Shown here one piece after another: positions 22,884 through 35,909 of a DNA stretch of 64,000 nt; position 1 is the stretch's first letter, and each line of letters starts with the position of its first letter. The stretch lies in assembly GCF_029227915.1 (NCBI RefSeq), contig NC_079876.1, positions 2,482,001-2,546,000 on the forward strand, given 5' to 3'. The translations under genes and the position numbers were made by a program. Source of the stretch: Hydractinia symbiolongicarpus. Taxonomy: Eukaryota > Cnidaria > Hydrozoa > Anthoathecata > Hydractiniidae. Below the pieces are notes generated by a model. That model searched no databases and was not told the DNA's origin. It saw only the letters and a program-made list of their open reading frames with translations.

Positions 22884-25740
22884 ATGAGACTTGTAGTTTT
22901 CAAAAATGTTTTCATTTTTGATGAGACGCTTAATGAAAGAGGTTTAATCGCCGGAAAACGAAAACCCGCGATTTCCCGTAAATCCCGGGCTTGGCCCGTA
23001 TAGTCGAATGTATACAAAGAAAGTACCCTGTGAGTAAACTCATTTCCTGAACGATTTTTTAAATTAATTTTTTACCACTACAACGCATGAGACTTGTACT
23101 TTTCAAAAATGTTTTCATTTTTGATGAGACGCTGAATAAAAGAAGTTTATTCGCACTCAAACGAAAATCCGCGATTTCCCGTAAATCCCGGACTCGGCCC
23201 GTATAGTCCAAAGTATACAAAGAAAGTACCCAGGGAGTAAACTCATTTTCCGAACGATTTTTTAAATTATTTTTCACCACTAAAACGTATGAGACTTGTA
23301 ATTTTCAAAAATGTTTTCATATTTGATGAGGCGCTTAATGAAAGAGGTTTAATCGCCGGCAAACGAAATCCCGCGATTTCCCGTAAATCCCGGACTCGGC
23401 CCGTATAGTCAAAAGTATACAAAGAAAGTACCCAGGGAGTAAACTCATTTCCCGAACGATTTTTTAAATTATTTTTTCACCACTAAAACGCATGAGACTT
23501 GTAGTTTTCAAAAAATTTTTCATTTTTGATGAGACGCTTAATGAAAGAGGTTTAATCGCAGGCAAACGAAATCCCGCGTTTTCCCGTAAATCCGGGGCTT
23601 GGCCCGTATAGTCGAATGTATACAAAGAAAGTACCCAGGGAGTAAACTCATTTCCCGAACGATTTTTTGAATTATTTTTTCACCACTAAAACTCATGAGA
23701 CTTGTAGTTTTCAAAAATGTTTTTATTTTTGATGAGACGCTTAATGAAAGAGGTTTAATCGCCGGAAAACGAATACCCGCGATTTCCCGTAAATCCCGGG
23801 CTTGGCCCGTATAGTAGAATGTATACAAAGAAAGTACCCTGTGAGTAAACTCATTTCCTGAACGATTTTTTAAATTAATTTTTCACCACTACAACGCATG
23901 AGACTTGTACTTTTCAAAAATGTTTTCATTTTTGATGAGACGCTGAATAAAAGAAGTTTATTCGCACTCAAACGAAAATCCGCGATTTCCCGTAAATCCC
24001 GGACTCGGCCCGTATAGTCCAAAGTATACAAAGAAAGTACCCAGGGAGTAAACTCATTTTCCGAACGATTTTTTAAATTATTTTTTCACCACTAAAACGT
24101 ATGAGACTTGTAATTTTCAAAAATGTTTTCATATTTGATGAGACGCTGAATAAAAGAAGTTTATTCGCACTCAAACGAAAATCCGCGATTTCCGGTAAAT
24201 CCCGGACTCGGCCCGTATAGTCAAAAGTATACAAAGAAAGTACCCAGGGAGTAAACTCATTTCCCGAACGATTTTTTAAATTATTTTTTCACCACTAAAA
24301 CGCATGAGACTTGTAGTTTTCAAAATTTTTTTCATTTTTGATGAGACGCTTAATGAAAGAGGTTTAATCGCCGGCAAACGAAATCCCGCGTTTTCCCGTA
24401 AATCCGGGGCTTGGCCCGTATAGTCGAATGTATACATAGAAAGTACCCAGGGAGTAAACTCATTTCCCGAACGATTTTTTGAATTATTTTTTCACCACTA
24501 AAACGCATGAGACTTGTAGTTTTAAAAAATGTTTTCATTTTTGATGAGACGCTTAATGAAAGAGGTTTAATCGCCGGAAAACGAAAACCCGCGATTTCCC
24601 GTAAATCCCGGGCTTGGCCCGTATAGTCGAATGTATACAAAGAAAGTACCCTGTGAGTAAACTCATTTCCTGAACGATTTTTTAAATTAATTTTTTACCA
24701 CTACAACGCATGAGACTTGTACTTTTCAAAAATGTTTTCATTTTTGATGAGACGCTGAATAAAAGAAGTTTATTCGCACTCAAACGAAAATCCGCGATTT
24801 CCCGTAAATCCCGGACTCGGCCCGTATAGTCCAAAGTATACAAAGAAAGTACCCAGGGAGTAAACTCATTTTCCGAACGATTTTTTAAATTATTTTTTCA
24901 CCACTAAAACGTATGAGACTTGTAATTTTCAAAAATGTTTTCATATTTGATGAGGCGCTTAATGAAAGAGGTTTAATCGCCGGCAAACGAAATCCCGCGA
25001 TTTCCCGTAAATCCCGGACTCCGCCCGTATAGTCAAAAGTATACAAAGAAAGTACCCAGGGAGTAAACTCATTTCCCGAACGATTTTTTAAATTATTTTT
25101 TCACCACTAAAACGCATGAGACATGTAGTTTTCAAAAATTTTTTCATTTTTGATGAGACGCTTAATGAAAGAGGTTTAATCGCCGGCAAACGAAATCCCG
25201 CGTTTTCCCGTAAATCCGGGGCTTGGCCCGTATAGTCGAATGTATACAAAGAAGTTACCCAGGGAGTAAACTCATTTCCCGAACGATTTTTTGAATTATT
25301 TTTTCACCACTAAAACGCATGAGACTTGTAGTTTTCAAAAATGTTTTCATTTTTGATGAGACGCTTAATGAAAGAGGTTTAATCGCCGGAAAACGAAAAC
25401 CCGCGATTTCCCGTAAATCCCGCGCTTGGCCCGTATAGTCGAATGTATACAAAGAAAGTACCCTGTGAGTAAACTCATTTCCCGAACGATTTTTTAAATT
25501 ATTTTTTCACCACTAAAACGCATGAGACTTGTAGTTTTCAAAAATTTTTTCATTTTTGATGAGACGCTTAATGAAAGAGGTTTAATCGCCGGCAAACGAA
25601 ATCCCGCGTTTTCCCGTAAATCCGGGGCTTGGCCCGTATAGTCGAATGTATACAAAGAAAGTACCCAGGGAGTAAACTCATTTCCCGAACGATTTTTTGA
25701 ATTATTTTTTCACCACTAAAACGCATGAGACTTGTAGTTT
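22884..25740 (+). repeat. ~2.86-kb duplication, copy 2
   Basis: Tandem partner of 19840-22695 at offset 3044, equal to 15 monomers. Differences noticed are tccggtaaat near 24194 against tcccgtaaat, tttaaaaaatg near 24524 against tttcaaaaatg, and cccgggcttgg against cccgggattgg near 21568. The left junction is marked by two B2 copies in a row (22681 region and 22884), a departure from the usual B1-B2-C order. Confidence 0.9.
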
Positions 25741-27547
25741 TTAAAAATGTTTTCATTTTTGATGAGACGCTTAATGAAAGTGGTTTAATCGCCAGCAAAC
25801 GAAAACCCGCGATTTCCCGTAAATCCCGGGATTGGCCCGTATAGTCGAATGTTTACAAAGAAAGTACCCTGTGAGTAAACTCATTTCCAAAACGATTTTT
25901 TAAATTATCTTTTCACCACTAAAACGCATGAGACTTGTAGTTTTCAAAAATGTTTTCATTTTTGATGAGACGCTGAATAAAAGAAGTTTAAACGCCGGCA
26001 AACGAAAACCCGCCATTTCCCGTAAACCCCGGACTCGACCCGTATAGTCAAAAGTATACAGAGAAAGTACCCAGGGAGTAAACTCATTTCCCGAACGATT
26101 TTTTATATTATTTTTTTACCACTAAACGCATGAGACTTGTAGTTTTCAAAAATATTTTCATATTTGATGGGACGCTGAATAAAGAAGTTTAATCGCCGGC
26201 AAACGAAGATCCGCGATTTCCCGTAAATCCCGGACTCGGCCCGTATAGTCAAAAGTATACAAAGAAAGTACCCAGGGAGTAAACTCATTTCCCGAACGAT
26301 TTTTTAAATTATTTTTTCACCACTAAAACGCATGAGACTTTGAGTTTTCAAAAATGTTTTCATTCTTGATGAGACGCTGAATAAAAGAAGTTTAATCGCC
26401 GGCAAACGAAAACCTGCGATTTCCCGTAAATCCCGGACTCGGCCCGTATAGTCAAAAGTATACGAAGAAAGTACCCAGGGAGTAAACTCATTTCCCGAAC
26501 GATTTTTTAAATTACTTTTTCAGCACTAAAACGCATGAGACTTGTAGTTTTTAAAAATGTTTTCATTTTTGATGAGACGCTGAATAAAAGAAGTTTAATC
26601 GCCGGCAAACGAAACCTGCGATTTCCCGTAAATCCTGGACTCGGCCCGTATAGTCAAAAGTATACAAAAAAAGTACCCAGGGAGTAAACTCATTTCCCAA
26701 ACGATTTTTTAAATTATTATTTCACCACTAAAGCCCATGAGACTTGTAGTTTTTAAAAATGTTTTCATTTTTGATGAGACGCATAATGAAAGTGGTTTAA
26801 TCGCCAGCAAACGAAAACCCGCGATTTCCCGTAAATCCCGGGCTTAACCCGTATAGTCGAATGTTTACAAAGAAAGTACCCTGTGAGTAACCTCATTTCC
26901 AAAACGATTTTTTAAATTATCTTTTCACCACTAAAACGCATGAGACTTGTAGTTTTCAAAAATGTTTTCATTTTTGATGAGACGCTGAATGAAAGAAGTT
27001 TAATCACCGGCAAACGAAGATCCGCGATTTCCCGTAAATCCCGGACTCGGCCCGTATAGTCAAAAGTATACAAAGAAAGTACCCAGGGAGTAAACTCATT
27101 TCCCGAACGATTTTTTAAATTATTTTTTCACCACTAAAACGCATGAGACTTGTAGTTTTCAAAAAATTTTCATTTTTGATGAGACGCTTAATGAAAGAGG
27201 TTTAATCGCCGGCAAACGAAATCCCGCGTTTTCCCGTAAATCCGGGGCTTGGCCCGTATAGTCGAATGTATACAAAGAAAGTACCCAGGGGGTAAACTCA
27301 TTTCCCAAACGATTTTTTGAATTATTTTTTCACCACTAAAACGCATGGGACTTGTAGTTTTCAAAAATGTTTTCATTTTTGATGAGACGCTTAATGAAAG
27401 TGGTTTAATCGCCGGAAAACGAAAACCCGCGATTTCCCGTAAATCCCGAGCTTGGCCCGTATAGTCGAATGTTTACAAAGAAAGTACCCTGTGAGTAAAC
27501 TCATTTCCAAAACGATTTTTTAAATTATCTTTTCACCACTAAAACGC

Positions 27548-27749
27548 ATGAGACTTGTAGTTTTCAAAAATGTTTTCATTTTTGATGAGACGCTGAATAA
27601 AAGAAGTTTAATCGCCGGCAAACGAAAACCCGCCATTTCCCGTAAACCCCGGACTCGACCCGTATAGTCAAAAGTATACAGAGAAAGTACCCAGGGAGTA
27701 AACTCATTTCCCGAACGATTTTTTATATTATTTTTTTACCACTAAACGC
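27548..27749 (+). repeat. Family H monomer (exemplar, 202 bp)
   Basis: Diagnostic states are aaaacccgccatttcccg, gtaaaccccggactcgaccc, tatacagagaaag, and an ending tttatattatttttttacc followed by actaaacg, one A fewer than the usual actaaaacg. It follows G and precedes F in the 1013-bp pentamer. Some copies have tatacaaag and the ordinary tail (for example 41489 and 42502). Confidence 0.88.
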
Positions 27750-28561
27750 ATGAGACTTGTAGTTTTCAAAAAATTTTTCATTTTTGATGAGACGCTTAAT
27801 AAAAGAGGTTTAATCGCCGGCAAACGAAATCCCGCGTTTTCCCGTAAATGCAGGGCTTGGCCCGCATAGTCAAATGTATACAAAGAAAGTACCCAGGGAG
27901 TAAACTCATTTCCCGAACGATTTTTTGAATTATTTTTTCACCACTAAAACGCATGAGACTTGTAGTTTTCAAAAATGTTTTCATTTTTGATGAGACGCTT
28001 AATGAAAGAGGTTTAATCGCCGGAAAACGAAAACCCGCGATTTCCCGTAAATCCCGGGCTTGGCCCGTATAGTCGAATGTATACAAAGAAAGTACCCTGT
28101 GAGTAAACTCATTTCCTGAACGATTTTTTAAATTAATTTTTTACCACTACTACGCATGAGACTTGTACTTTTCAAAAATGTTTTCATTTTTGATGAAACG
28201 CTGAATAAAAGAAGTTTATTCGCACTCAAACGAAAATCCGCGATTTCCCGTAAATCCCGGACTCGGCCCGTATAGTCCAAAGTATACAAAGAAAGTACCC
28301 AGGGAGTAAACTCATTTTCCGAACGATTTTTTAAATTATTTTTTCACCACTAAAACGTATGAGACTTGTAATTTTCAAAAATGTTTTCATATCTGATGAG
28401 ACGCTTAATGAAAGAGGTTTAATCGCCGGCAAACGAAATCCCGCGATTTCCCGTAAATCCCGGGCTTGGCCCGTACAGTCGAATGTATACAAAGAAAGTA
28501 CTTAGGGAGTAAACTCATTTCCCGAACGATTTTTTAAATTATTTTTTCACCACTAAAACGC

Positions 28562-28764
28562 ATGAGACTTGTAGTTTTCAAAAATGTTTTCATTTTTGAT
28601 GAGACGCTGAATAAAAGAAGTTTATTCGCACTCAAACGAAAATCCGCGATTTCCCGTAAATCCCGGACTCGGCCCGTATAGTCGAATGTTTACAAAGAAA
28701 GGACCCTGTGAGTAAACTTATTTCCAAAACGATTTTTTAAATTATCTTTTCACCACTAAAACGC
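28562..28764 (+). repeat. C-left/G-right hybrid monomer
   Basis: The left half is C (gtttattcgcactcaaacg, aaaatccgcg). After gtatagtc near 28683 it becomes G (gaatgtttac, ccctgtgag, ttccaaaacg, ttatcttttcacc), with private aaaggaccctg and aaacttatttcc. The same hybrid recurs near 31803 and 35449, so it arose once and was then copied with its neighbours. Confidence 0.88.
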
Positions 28765-29979
28765 ATGAGACTTGTAGTTTTTAAAAATGTTTTCATTTTT
28801 GATGAGACGCTGAATAAAAGAAGTTTAATCGCCGGCAAACGAAACCTGCAATTTCCCGTAAATCCTGGACTCGGCCCGTATAGTCAAAAGTATACAAAGA
28901 AAGTACCCAGGGAGTAAACTCATTTCCCAAACGATTTTTTAAATTATTATTTCACCACTAAAGCCCATGAGACTTGTAGTTTTTAAAAATGTTTTCATTT
29001 TTGATGAGACGCTTAATGAAAGTGGTTTAATCGCCAGCAAACGAAAACCCGCGATTTCCCGTAAATCCCGGGCTTGGCCCGTATAGTCGAATGTTTACAA
29101 AGAAAGTACCCTGTGAGTAAACTCATTTCGAAAACGATTTTTTAAATTATCTTTTCACCACTAAAACGCATGAGACTTGTAGTTTTCAAAAATGTTTTCA
29201 TTTTTGATGAGACGCTGAATGAAAGAAGTTTAATCACCGGCAAACGAAGATCCGCGATTTCCCGTAAATCCCGGACTCGGCCCGTATAGTCAAAAGTATA
29301 CAAAGAAAGTACCCAGGGAGTAAACTCATTTCCCGAACGATTTTTTAAATTATTTTTTCACCACTAAAACGCATGAGACTTGTAGTTTTAAAAAATTTTT
29401 CATTTTTGATGAGACGCTTAATGAAAGAAGTTTAATCGCCGGCAAACGAAATCCCGCGTTTTCCCGTAAATCCGGGGCTTGGCCCGTATAGTCGAATGTA
29501 TACAAAGAAAGTACCCAGGGGGTAAACTCATTTCCCAAAGGATTTTTTGAATTATTTTTTCACCACTAAAACGCATTGGACTTGTAGTTTTCAAAAATGT
29601 TTTCATTTTTGATGAGACGCTTAATGAAAGTGGTTTAATCGCCGGAAAACGAAAACCCGCGATTTCCCGTAAATCCCGGGCTTGGCCCGTATAGTCGAAT
29701 GTTTACAAAGAAAGTACCCTGTGAGTAAACTCATTTCCAAAACGATTTTTTAAATTATCTTTTCACCACTAAAACGCATGAGACTTGTAGTTTTCAAAAA
29801 TGTTTTCATTTTTGATGAGACGCTGAATAAAAGAAGTTTAATCGCCGGCAAACAAAAACCCGCCATTTCCCGTAAACCCCGGACTCGACCCGTATAGTCA
29901 AAAGTATACAGAGAAAGTACCCAGGGAGTAAACTCATTTCCCGAACGTTTTTTTATATTATTTTTTTACCACTAAACGC

Positions 29980-32611
29980 ATGAGACTTGTAGTTTTCAAA
30001 AATATTTTCATATTTGATGGGACGCTGAATAAAGAAGTTTAATCGCCGGCAAACGAAGATCCGCGATTTCCCGTAAATCCCGGACTCGGCCCGTATAGTC
30101 AAATGTATACAAAGAAAGTACCCAGGGAGTAAACTCATTTCCCGAACGATTTTTTAAATTATTTTTTCACCACTAAAACGCATGAGACTTTGAGTTTTCA
30201 AAAATGTTTTCATTTTTGATGAGACGCTGAATAAAAGAAGTTTAATCGCCGGCAAACGAAAACCTGCGATTTCCCGTAAATCCCGGACTCGGCCCGTATA
30301 GTCAAAAGTATTCAAAGAAAGTACCCAGGGAGTAAACTCATTTCCCGAACGATTTTTTAAATTACTTTTTCACCACTAAAACGCATGAGACTTGTAGTTT
30401 TTAAAAATGTTTTCATTTTTGATGAGACGCTGAATAAAAGAAGTTTAATCGCCGGCAAACGAAACCTGCGATTTCCCGTAAATCCTGGACTCGGCCCGTA
30501 TAGTCAAAAGTATACAAAGAAAGTACCCAGGGAGTAAACTCATTTCCCAAACGATTTTTTAAATTATTATTTCACCACTAAAGCCCATGAGACTTGTAGT
30601 TTTTAAAAATGTTTTCATTTTTGATGAGACGCTTAATGAAAGTGGTTTAATCGCCAGCAAACGAAAACCCGCGATTTCCCGTAAATCCCGGGCTTGGCCC
30701 GTATAGTCGAAAGTTTACAAAGAAAGTACCCTGTGAGTAAACTCATTTCCAAAACGATTTTTTAAATTATCTTTTCACCACTAAAACGCATGAGACTTGT
30801 AGTTTTTAAAAATTTTTCATTTTTGATGAGACGCCTAATGAAAGAGGTTTAATCGCCGGCAAACGAAATCCCGCGTTTACCCGTAAATCCGGGGCTTGGC
30901 CCGTATAGTCGAATGTATACAAAGAAAGTACCCAGGGAGTAAACTCATTTCCCGAACGATTTTTTGAATTATTTTTTCACCACTAAAACGCATGAGACTT
31001 GTAGTTTTTAAAAATTTTTCATTTTTGATGAGACGCCTAATGAAAGAGGTTTAATCGCCGGCAAACGAAATCCCGCGTTTTCCCGTAAATCCGGGGCTTG
31101 GCCCGTATAGTCGAATGTATACAAAGAAAGTACCCAGGGAGTAAACTCATTTCCCGAACGATTTTTTGAATTATTTTTTCACCACTAAAACGCATGAGAC
31201 TTGTAGTTTTCAAAAATGTTTTCATTTTTGATGAGACGCTTAATGAAAGAGGTTTAATCGCCGGAAAACGAAAACCCGCGATTTCCCGTAAATCCCGGGC
31301 TTGGCCCGTATAGTCGAATGTATACAAAGAAAGTACCCTGTGAGTAAACTCATTTCCTGAACGATTTTTTAAATTAATTTTTCACCACTACAACGCATGA
31401 GATTTGTAGTTTTCAAAAATGTTTTCATTTTTGATGAGACGCTGAATAAAAGAAGTTTATTCGCACTCAAACGAAAATCCGCGATTTTCCGTAAATCCCG
31501 GACTCGGCCCGTATAGTCCAAAGTATACAAAGAAAGTACCCAGGGAGTAAACTCATTTTCCGAACGATTTTTTAAATTATTTTTTCACCACTAAAACGCA
31601 TGAGACTTGTAATTTTCAAAAATGTTTTCATATTTGATGAGACGCTTAATGAAAGAGGTTTAATCGCCGGCAAACGAAATCCCGCGATTTCCCGTAAATC
31701 CCGAGCTTGGACCGTACAGTCGAATGTATACAGAGAAAGTACCTAGGGAGTAAACTCATTTCCCGAACGATTTTTTAATTTTTTTTTTCACCACTAAAAC
31801 GCATGAGACTTGTAGTTTTCAAAAATGTTTTCATTTTTGATGAGACGCTGAATAAAAGAAGTTTATTCGCACTCAAACGAAAATCCGCGATTTCCCGTAT
31901 ATCCCGGACTCGGCCCGTATAGTCGAATGTTTACAAAGAAAGGACCCTGTGAGTAAACTTATTTCCAAAACGATTTTTTAAATTATCTTTTCACCACTAA
32001 AACGCATGAGACTTGTAGTTTTTAAAAATGTTTTCATTTTTGATGAGACGCTGAATAAAAGAAGTTTAATCGCCGGCAAACGAAACCTGCGATTTCCCGT
32101 AAATCCGGGGCTTGGCCCGTATAGTCGAATGTATACAAAGAAAGTACCCAGGGGGTAAACTCATTTCCCAAAGGATTTTTTGAATTATTTTTTCACCACT
32201 AAAACGCATGGGACTTGTAGTTTTCAAAAATGTTTTCATTTTTGATGAGACGCTTAATGAAAGTGGTTTAATCGCCGGAAAACGAAAACCCGCGATTTCC
32301 CGTAAATCCCGGGCTTGGCCCGTATAGTCGAATGTTTACAAAGAAAGTACCCTGTGAGTAAACTCATTTCCAAAACGATTTTTTAAATTATCTTTTCACC
32401 ACTAAAACGCATGAGACTTGTAGTTTTCAAAAATGTTTTCATTTTTGATGAGACGCTGAATAAAAGAAGTTAATCGCCGGCAAACGAAAACCCGCCATTT
32501 CCCGTAAACCCCGGACTCGACCCGTATAGTCAAAAGTATACAGAGAAAGTACCCAGGGAGTAAACTCATTTCCCGAACGATTTTTTATATTATTTTTTTA
32601 CCACTAAACGC
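29980..32611 (+). repeat. Mixed HOR unit U2, 13 monomers (2632 bp)
   Basis: Same F(gaataaagaag)-A1(ctttgag)-A2-G opening as U1. It then runs B1-B1-B2-C-B0-C/G-A2/B1-B2/G-H. Six monomers fewer than U1. The two adjacent B1 copies (about 30801 and 31000), both with caaaaattt-type shortened dyads (aaaaatttttc), look like a local one-monomer duplication. Confidence 0.82.
32006..32207 (+). repeat. A2-left/B1-right hybrid monomer
   Basis: Opens as A2 (taaaaatg, gaataaaagaag, gcaaacgaaacctgcg) and switches after cccgtaaatcc near 32107 to B1 (ggggcttggcccg, gtcgaatgtatac, tttttgaattatt). The switch falls in a stretch where the families are identical, as expected for homologous exchange. Confidence 0.85.
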
Positions 32612-33016
32612 ATGAGACTTGTAGTTTTCAAAAATATTTTCATATTTGATGGGACGCTGAATAAAGAAGTTTAATCGCCGGCAAACGAAGATCCGCGATT
32701 TCCCGTAAATCCCGGACTCGGCCCGTATAGTCAAAAGTATACAAAGAAAGTACCCAGGGAGTAAACTCATTTCCCGAACGATTTTTTAAATTATTTTTTC
32801 ACCACTAAAACGCATGAGACTTTGAGTTTTCAAAAATGTTTTCATTTTTGATGAGACGCTGAATAAAAGAAGTTTAATCGCCGGCAAACGAAAACCTGCG
32901 ATTTCCCGTAAATCCCGGACTCGGCCCGTATAGTCAAAAGTATACAAAGAAAGTACCCAGGGAGTAAACTCATTTCCCGAACGATTTTTTAAATTACTTT
33001 TTCACCACTAAAACGC

Positions 33017-33218
33017 ATGAGACTTGTAGTTTTTAAAAATGTTTTCATTTTTGATGAGACGCTGAATAAAAGAAGTTTAATCGCCGGCAAACGAAACCTG
33101 CGATTTCCCGTAAATCCTGGACTCGGCCCGTATAGTCAAAAGTATACAAAGAAAGTACCCAGGGAGTAAACTCATTTCCCAAACGATTTTTTAAATTATT
33201 ATTTCACCACTAAAGCCC
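33017..33218 (+). repeat. Family A2 monomer (exemplar, 202 bp)
   Basis: Differs from A1 by a one-base shorter A run (gcaaacgaaacctgcg), by tcctggactcgg, cccaaacg and an ending ttattatttcacc followed by actaaagccc. It nearly always has taaaaatg, not caaaaatg, at the dyad. Two of these differences (ccgg to ctgg, ccgaa to ccaaa) are CpG transitions relative to A1. A subset has tgcaattt (start of the window, 3408, 9699, 17814 region, 28765). A2 is almost always followed by G. Confidence 0.88.
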
Positions 33219-33421
33219 ATGAGACTTGTAGTTTTTAAAAATGTTTTCATTTTTGATGAGACGCTTAATGAAAGTGGTTTAATCGCCAGCAAACGAAAAC
33301 CCGCGATTTCCCGTAAATCCCGGGCTTGGCCCGTATAGTCGAATGTTTACAAAGAAAGTACCCTGTGAGTAAACTCATTTCCAAAACGATTTTTTAAATT
33401 ATCTTTTCACCACTAAAACGC
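33219..33421 (+). repeat. Family G monomer (exemplar, 203 bp)
   Basis: Diagnostic states are gcttaatgaaagtggttt, tcgccagcaaacg, cccgggcttggcccg, gtcgaatgtttac, ccctgtgagtaaac, ttccaaaacg and ttatcttttcacc. It normally sits between A2 and H. It shares gcttaatgaaag, ggcttggcc and gtcgaatgt with the B families, so G and B form one super-group against A, C, D, E, F and H. Confidence 0.9.
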
Positions 33422-35245
33422 ATGAGACTTGTAGTTCTCAAAAATGTTTTCATTTTTGATGAGACGCTGAATGAAAGAAGTTTAATCGCCGGCAAACGAA
33501 GATCCGCGATTTCCCGTAAATCCCGGACTCGGCCCGTATAGTCAAAAGTATACAAAGAAAGTACCCAGGGAGTAAACTCATTTCCCGAACGATTTTTTAA
33601 ATTATTTTTTCACCACTAAAACGCATGAGACTTGTAGTTTTTAAAAATTTTTCATTTTTGATGAGACGCCTAATGAAAGAGGTTTAATCGCCGGCAAACG
33701 AAATCCCGCGTTTTCCCGTAAATCCGGGGCTTGGCCCGTATAGTCGAATGTATACAAAGAAAGTACCCAGGGAGTAAACTCATTTCCCGAACGATTTTTT
33801 GAATTATTTTTTCACCACTAAAACGCATGAGACTTGTAGTTTTCAAAAATGTTTTCATTTTTGATGAGACGCTTAATGAAAGAGGTTTAATCGCCGGAAA
33901 ACGAAAACCCGCGATTTCCCGTAAATCCCGGGCTTGGCCCGTATAGTCGAATGTATACAAAGAAAGTACCCTGTGAGTAAACTCATTTCCTGAACGATTT
34001 TTTAAATTAATTTTTCACCACTAAAACGCATGAGACTTGTAGTTTTTAAAAATGTTTTCATTTTTGATGAGACGCTGAATAAAAGAAGTTTAATCGCCGG
34101 CAAACGAAACCTGCGATTTCCCGTAAATCCTGGACTCGGCCCGTATAGTCAAAAGTATACAAAGAAAGTACCCAGGGAGTAAACTCATTTCCCAAACGAT
34201 TTTTTAAATTATTATTTCACCACTAAAGCCCATGAGACTTGTAGTTTTTAAAAATGTTTTCATTTTTGATGAGACGCTTAATGAAAGTGGTTTAATCGCC
34301 AGCAAACGAAAACCCGCGATTTCCCGTAAATCCCGGGCTTGGCCCGTATAGTCGAATGTTTACAAAGAAAGTACCCTGTGAGTAAACTCATTTCCAAAAC
34401 GATTTTTTAAATTATCTTTTCACCACTAAAACGCATGAGACTTGTAGTTCTCAAAAATGTTTTCATTTTTGATGAGACGCTGAATGAAAGAAGTTTAATC
34501 GCCGGCAAACGAAGATCCGCGATTTCCCGTAAATCCCGGACTCGGCCCGTATAGTCAAAAGTATACAAAGAAAGTACCCAGGGAGTAAACTCATTTCCCG
34601 AACGATTTTTTAAATTATTTTTTCACCACTAAAACGCATGAGACTTGTAGTTTTTAAAAATTTTTCATTTTTGATGAGACGCCTAATGAAAGAGGTTTAA
34701 TCGCCGGCAAACGAAATCCCGCGTTTTCCCGTAAATCCGGGGCTTGGCCCGTATCGTCGAATGTATACAAAGAAAGTACCCAGGGAGTAAACTCATTTCC
34801 CGAACGATTTTTTGAATTATTTTTTCACCACTAAAACGCATGAGACTTGTAGTTTTCAAAAATGTTTTCATTTTTGATGAGACGCTTAATGAAAGAGGTT
34901 TAATCGCCGGAAAACGAAAACCCGCGATTTCCCGTAAATCCCGGGCTTGGCCCGTATAGTCGAATGTATACAAAGAAAGTACCCTGTGAGTAAACTCATT
35001 TCCTGAACGATTTTTTAAATTAATTTTTCACCACTACAACGCATGAGATTTGTAGTTTTCAAAAATGTTTTCATTTTTGATGAGACGCTGAATAAAAGAA
35101 GTTTATTCGCACTCAAACGAAAATCCGCGATTTTCCGTAAATCCCGGACTCGGCCCGTATAGTCCAAAGTATACAAAGAAAGTACCCAGGGAGTAAACTC
35201 ATTTTCCGAACGATTTTTTAAATTATTTTTTCACCACTAAAACGC

Positions 35246-35448
35246 ATGAGACTTGTAATTTTCAAAAATGTTTTCATATTTGATGAGACGCTTAATGAAA
35301 GAGGTTTAATCGCCGGCAAACGAAATCCCGCGATTTCCCGTAAATCCCGGGCTTGGCCCGTACAGTCGAATGTATACAGAGAAAGTACCTAGGGAGTAAA
35401 CTCATTTCCCGAACGATTTTTTAATTTTTTTTTTCACCACTAAAACGC
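35246..35448 (+). repeat. Family B0 monomer (exemplar, 203 bp)
   Basis: Diagnostic states are taattttc, catatttgatgagacgctt, gaaatcccgcgatttcccg, cccgtacagtcg, and gtacctagggag, which holds a cctagg palindrome. The tail is a long T run (ttaattttttttttcacc). It usually sits between C and A1 or D. In the 10-25 kb tract a recombinant form (12130, 13957, 20230 region) keeps the B0 left half but has the A-like cccggactcggcccg right half. Confidence 0.85.
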
Positions 35449-35909
35449 ATGAGACTTGTAGTTTTCAAAAATGTTTTCATTTTTGATGAGACGCTGAATA
35501 AAAGAAGTTTATTCGCACTCAAACGAAAATCCGCGATTTCCCGTAAATCCCGGACTCGGCCCGTATAGTCGAATGTTTACAAAGAAAGGACCCTGTGAGT
35601 AAACTTATTTCCAAAACGATTTTTTAAATTATCTTTTCACCACTAAAACGCATGAGACTTGTAGTTTTCAAAAATGTTTTCATTTTTGGATAGACGCTGA
35701 ATAAAAGAAGTTTATTCGCACTCAAACGAAAATCCGCGATTTCCCGTAAATCCCGGACTCGGCCCGTATAGTCCAAAGTATACAAAGAAAGTACCCAGGG
35801 AGTAAACTCATTTTCCGAACGATTTTTTAAATTATTTTTTCACCACTAAAACGCATGAGACTTGTAATTTTCAAAAATGTTTTCATATTTGATGAGACGC
35901 TTAATGAAA

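Larger units (their letters stand above)
26130..29979 (+). repeat. Mixed HOR unit U1, 19 monomers (3850 bp)
   Basis: Begins with an F copy that has a private 1-bp loss (gaataaagaag), followed by A1 with ctttgag, A2 and G. The full order is F-A1-A2-G-H/F-B1-B2/G-H-B1-B2-C-B0-C/G-A2-G-H/F-B1-B2/G-H. The sub-block A2-G-H/F-B1-B2/G-H occurs twice inside it, offset about 2230 bp, marked by tcaccggcaaacgaagatc near 27004 and 29234. The start signature recurs at 29980 and 32612. Confidence 0.84.
33017..35042 (+). repeat. Two tandem copies of A2-G-H/F-B1-B2 (1013 bp each)
   Basis: Copies are 33017-34029 and 34030-35042. Both share tagttctcaaaaatg near 33433 and 34446, an H-left/F-right monomer (gaatgaaagaag then gaagatccgcg) and a B1 with cctaatgaaagagg. 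The outer flanks differ (ttactttttcacc before copy 1, actacaacg after copy 2), so the ends are well defined. This pentamer has a different composition from F-A1-A2-G-H but the same length. Confidence 0.9.

Noticed and set aside
27720-27745. Yeast-type replication origin consensus in the H tail (tttatattattttttt).
   Set aside because: An approximate match only, in AT-rich sequence where such matches are expected by chance, and the consensus is specific to budding yeast.
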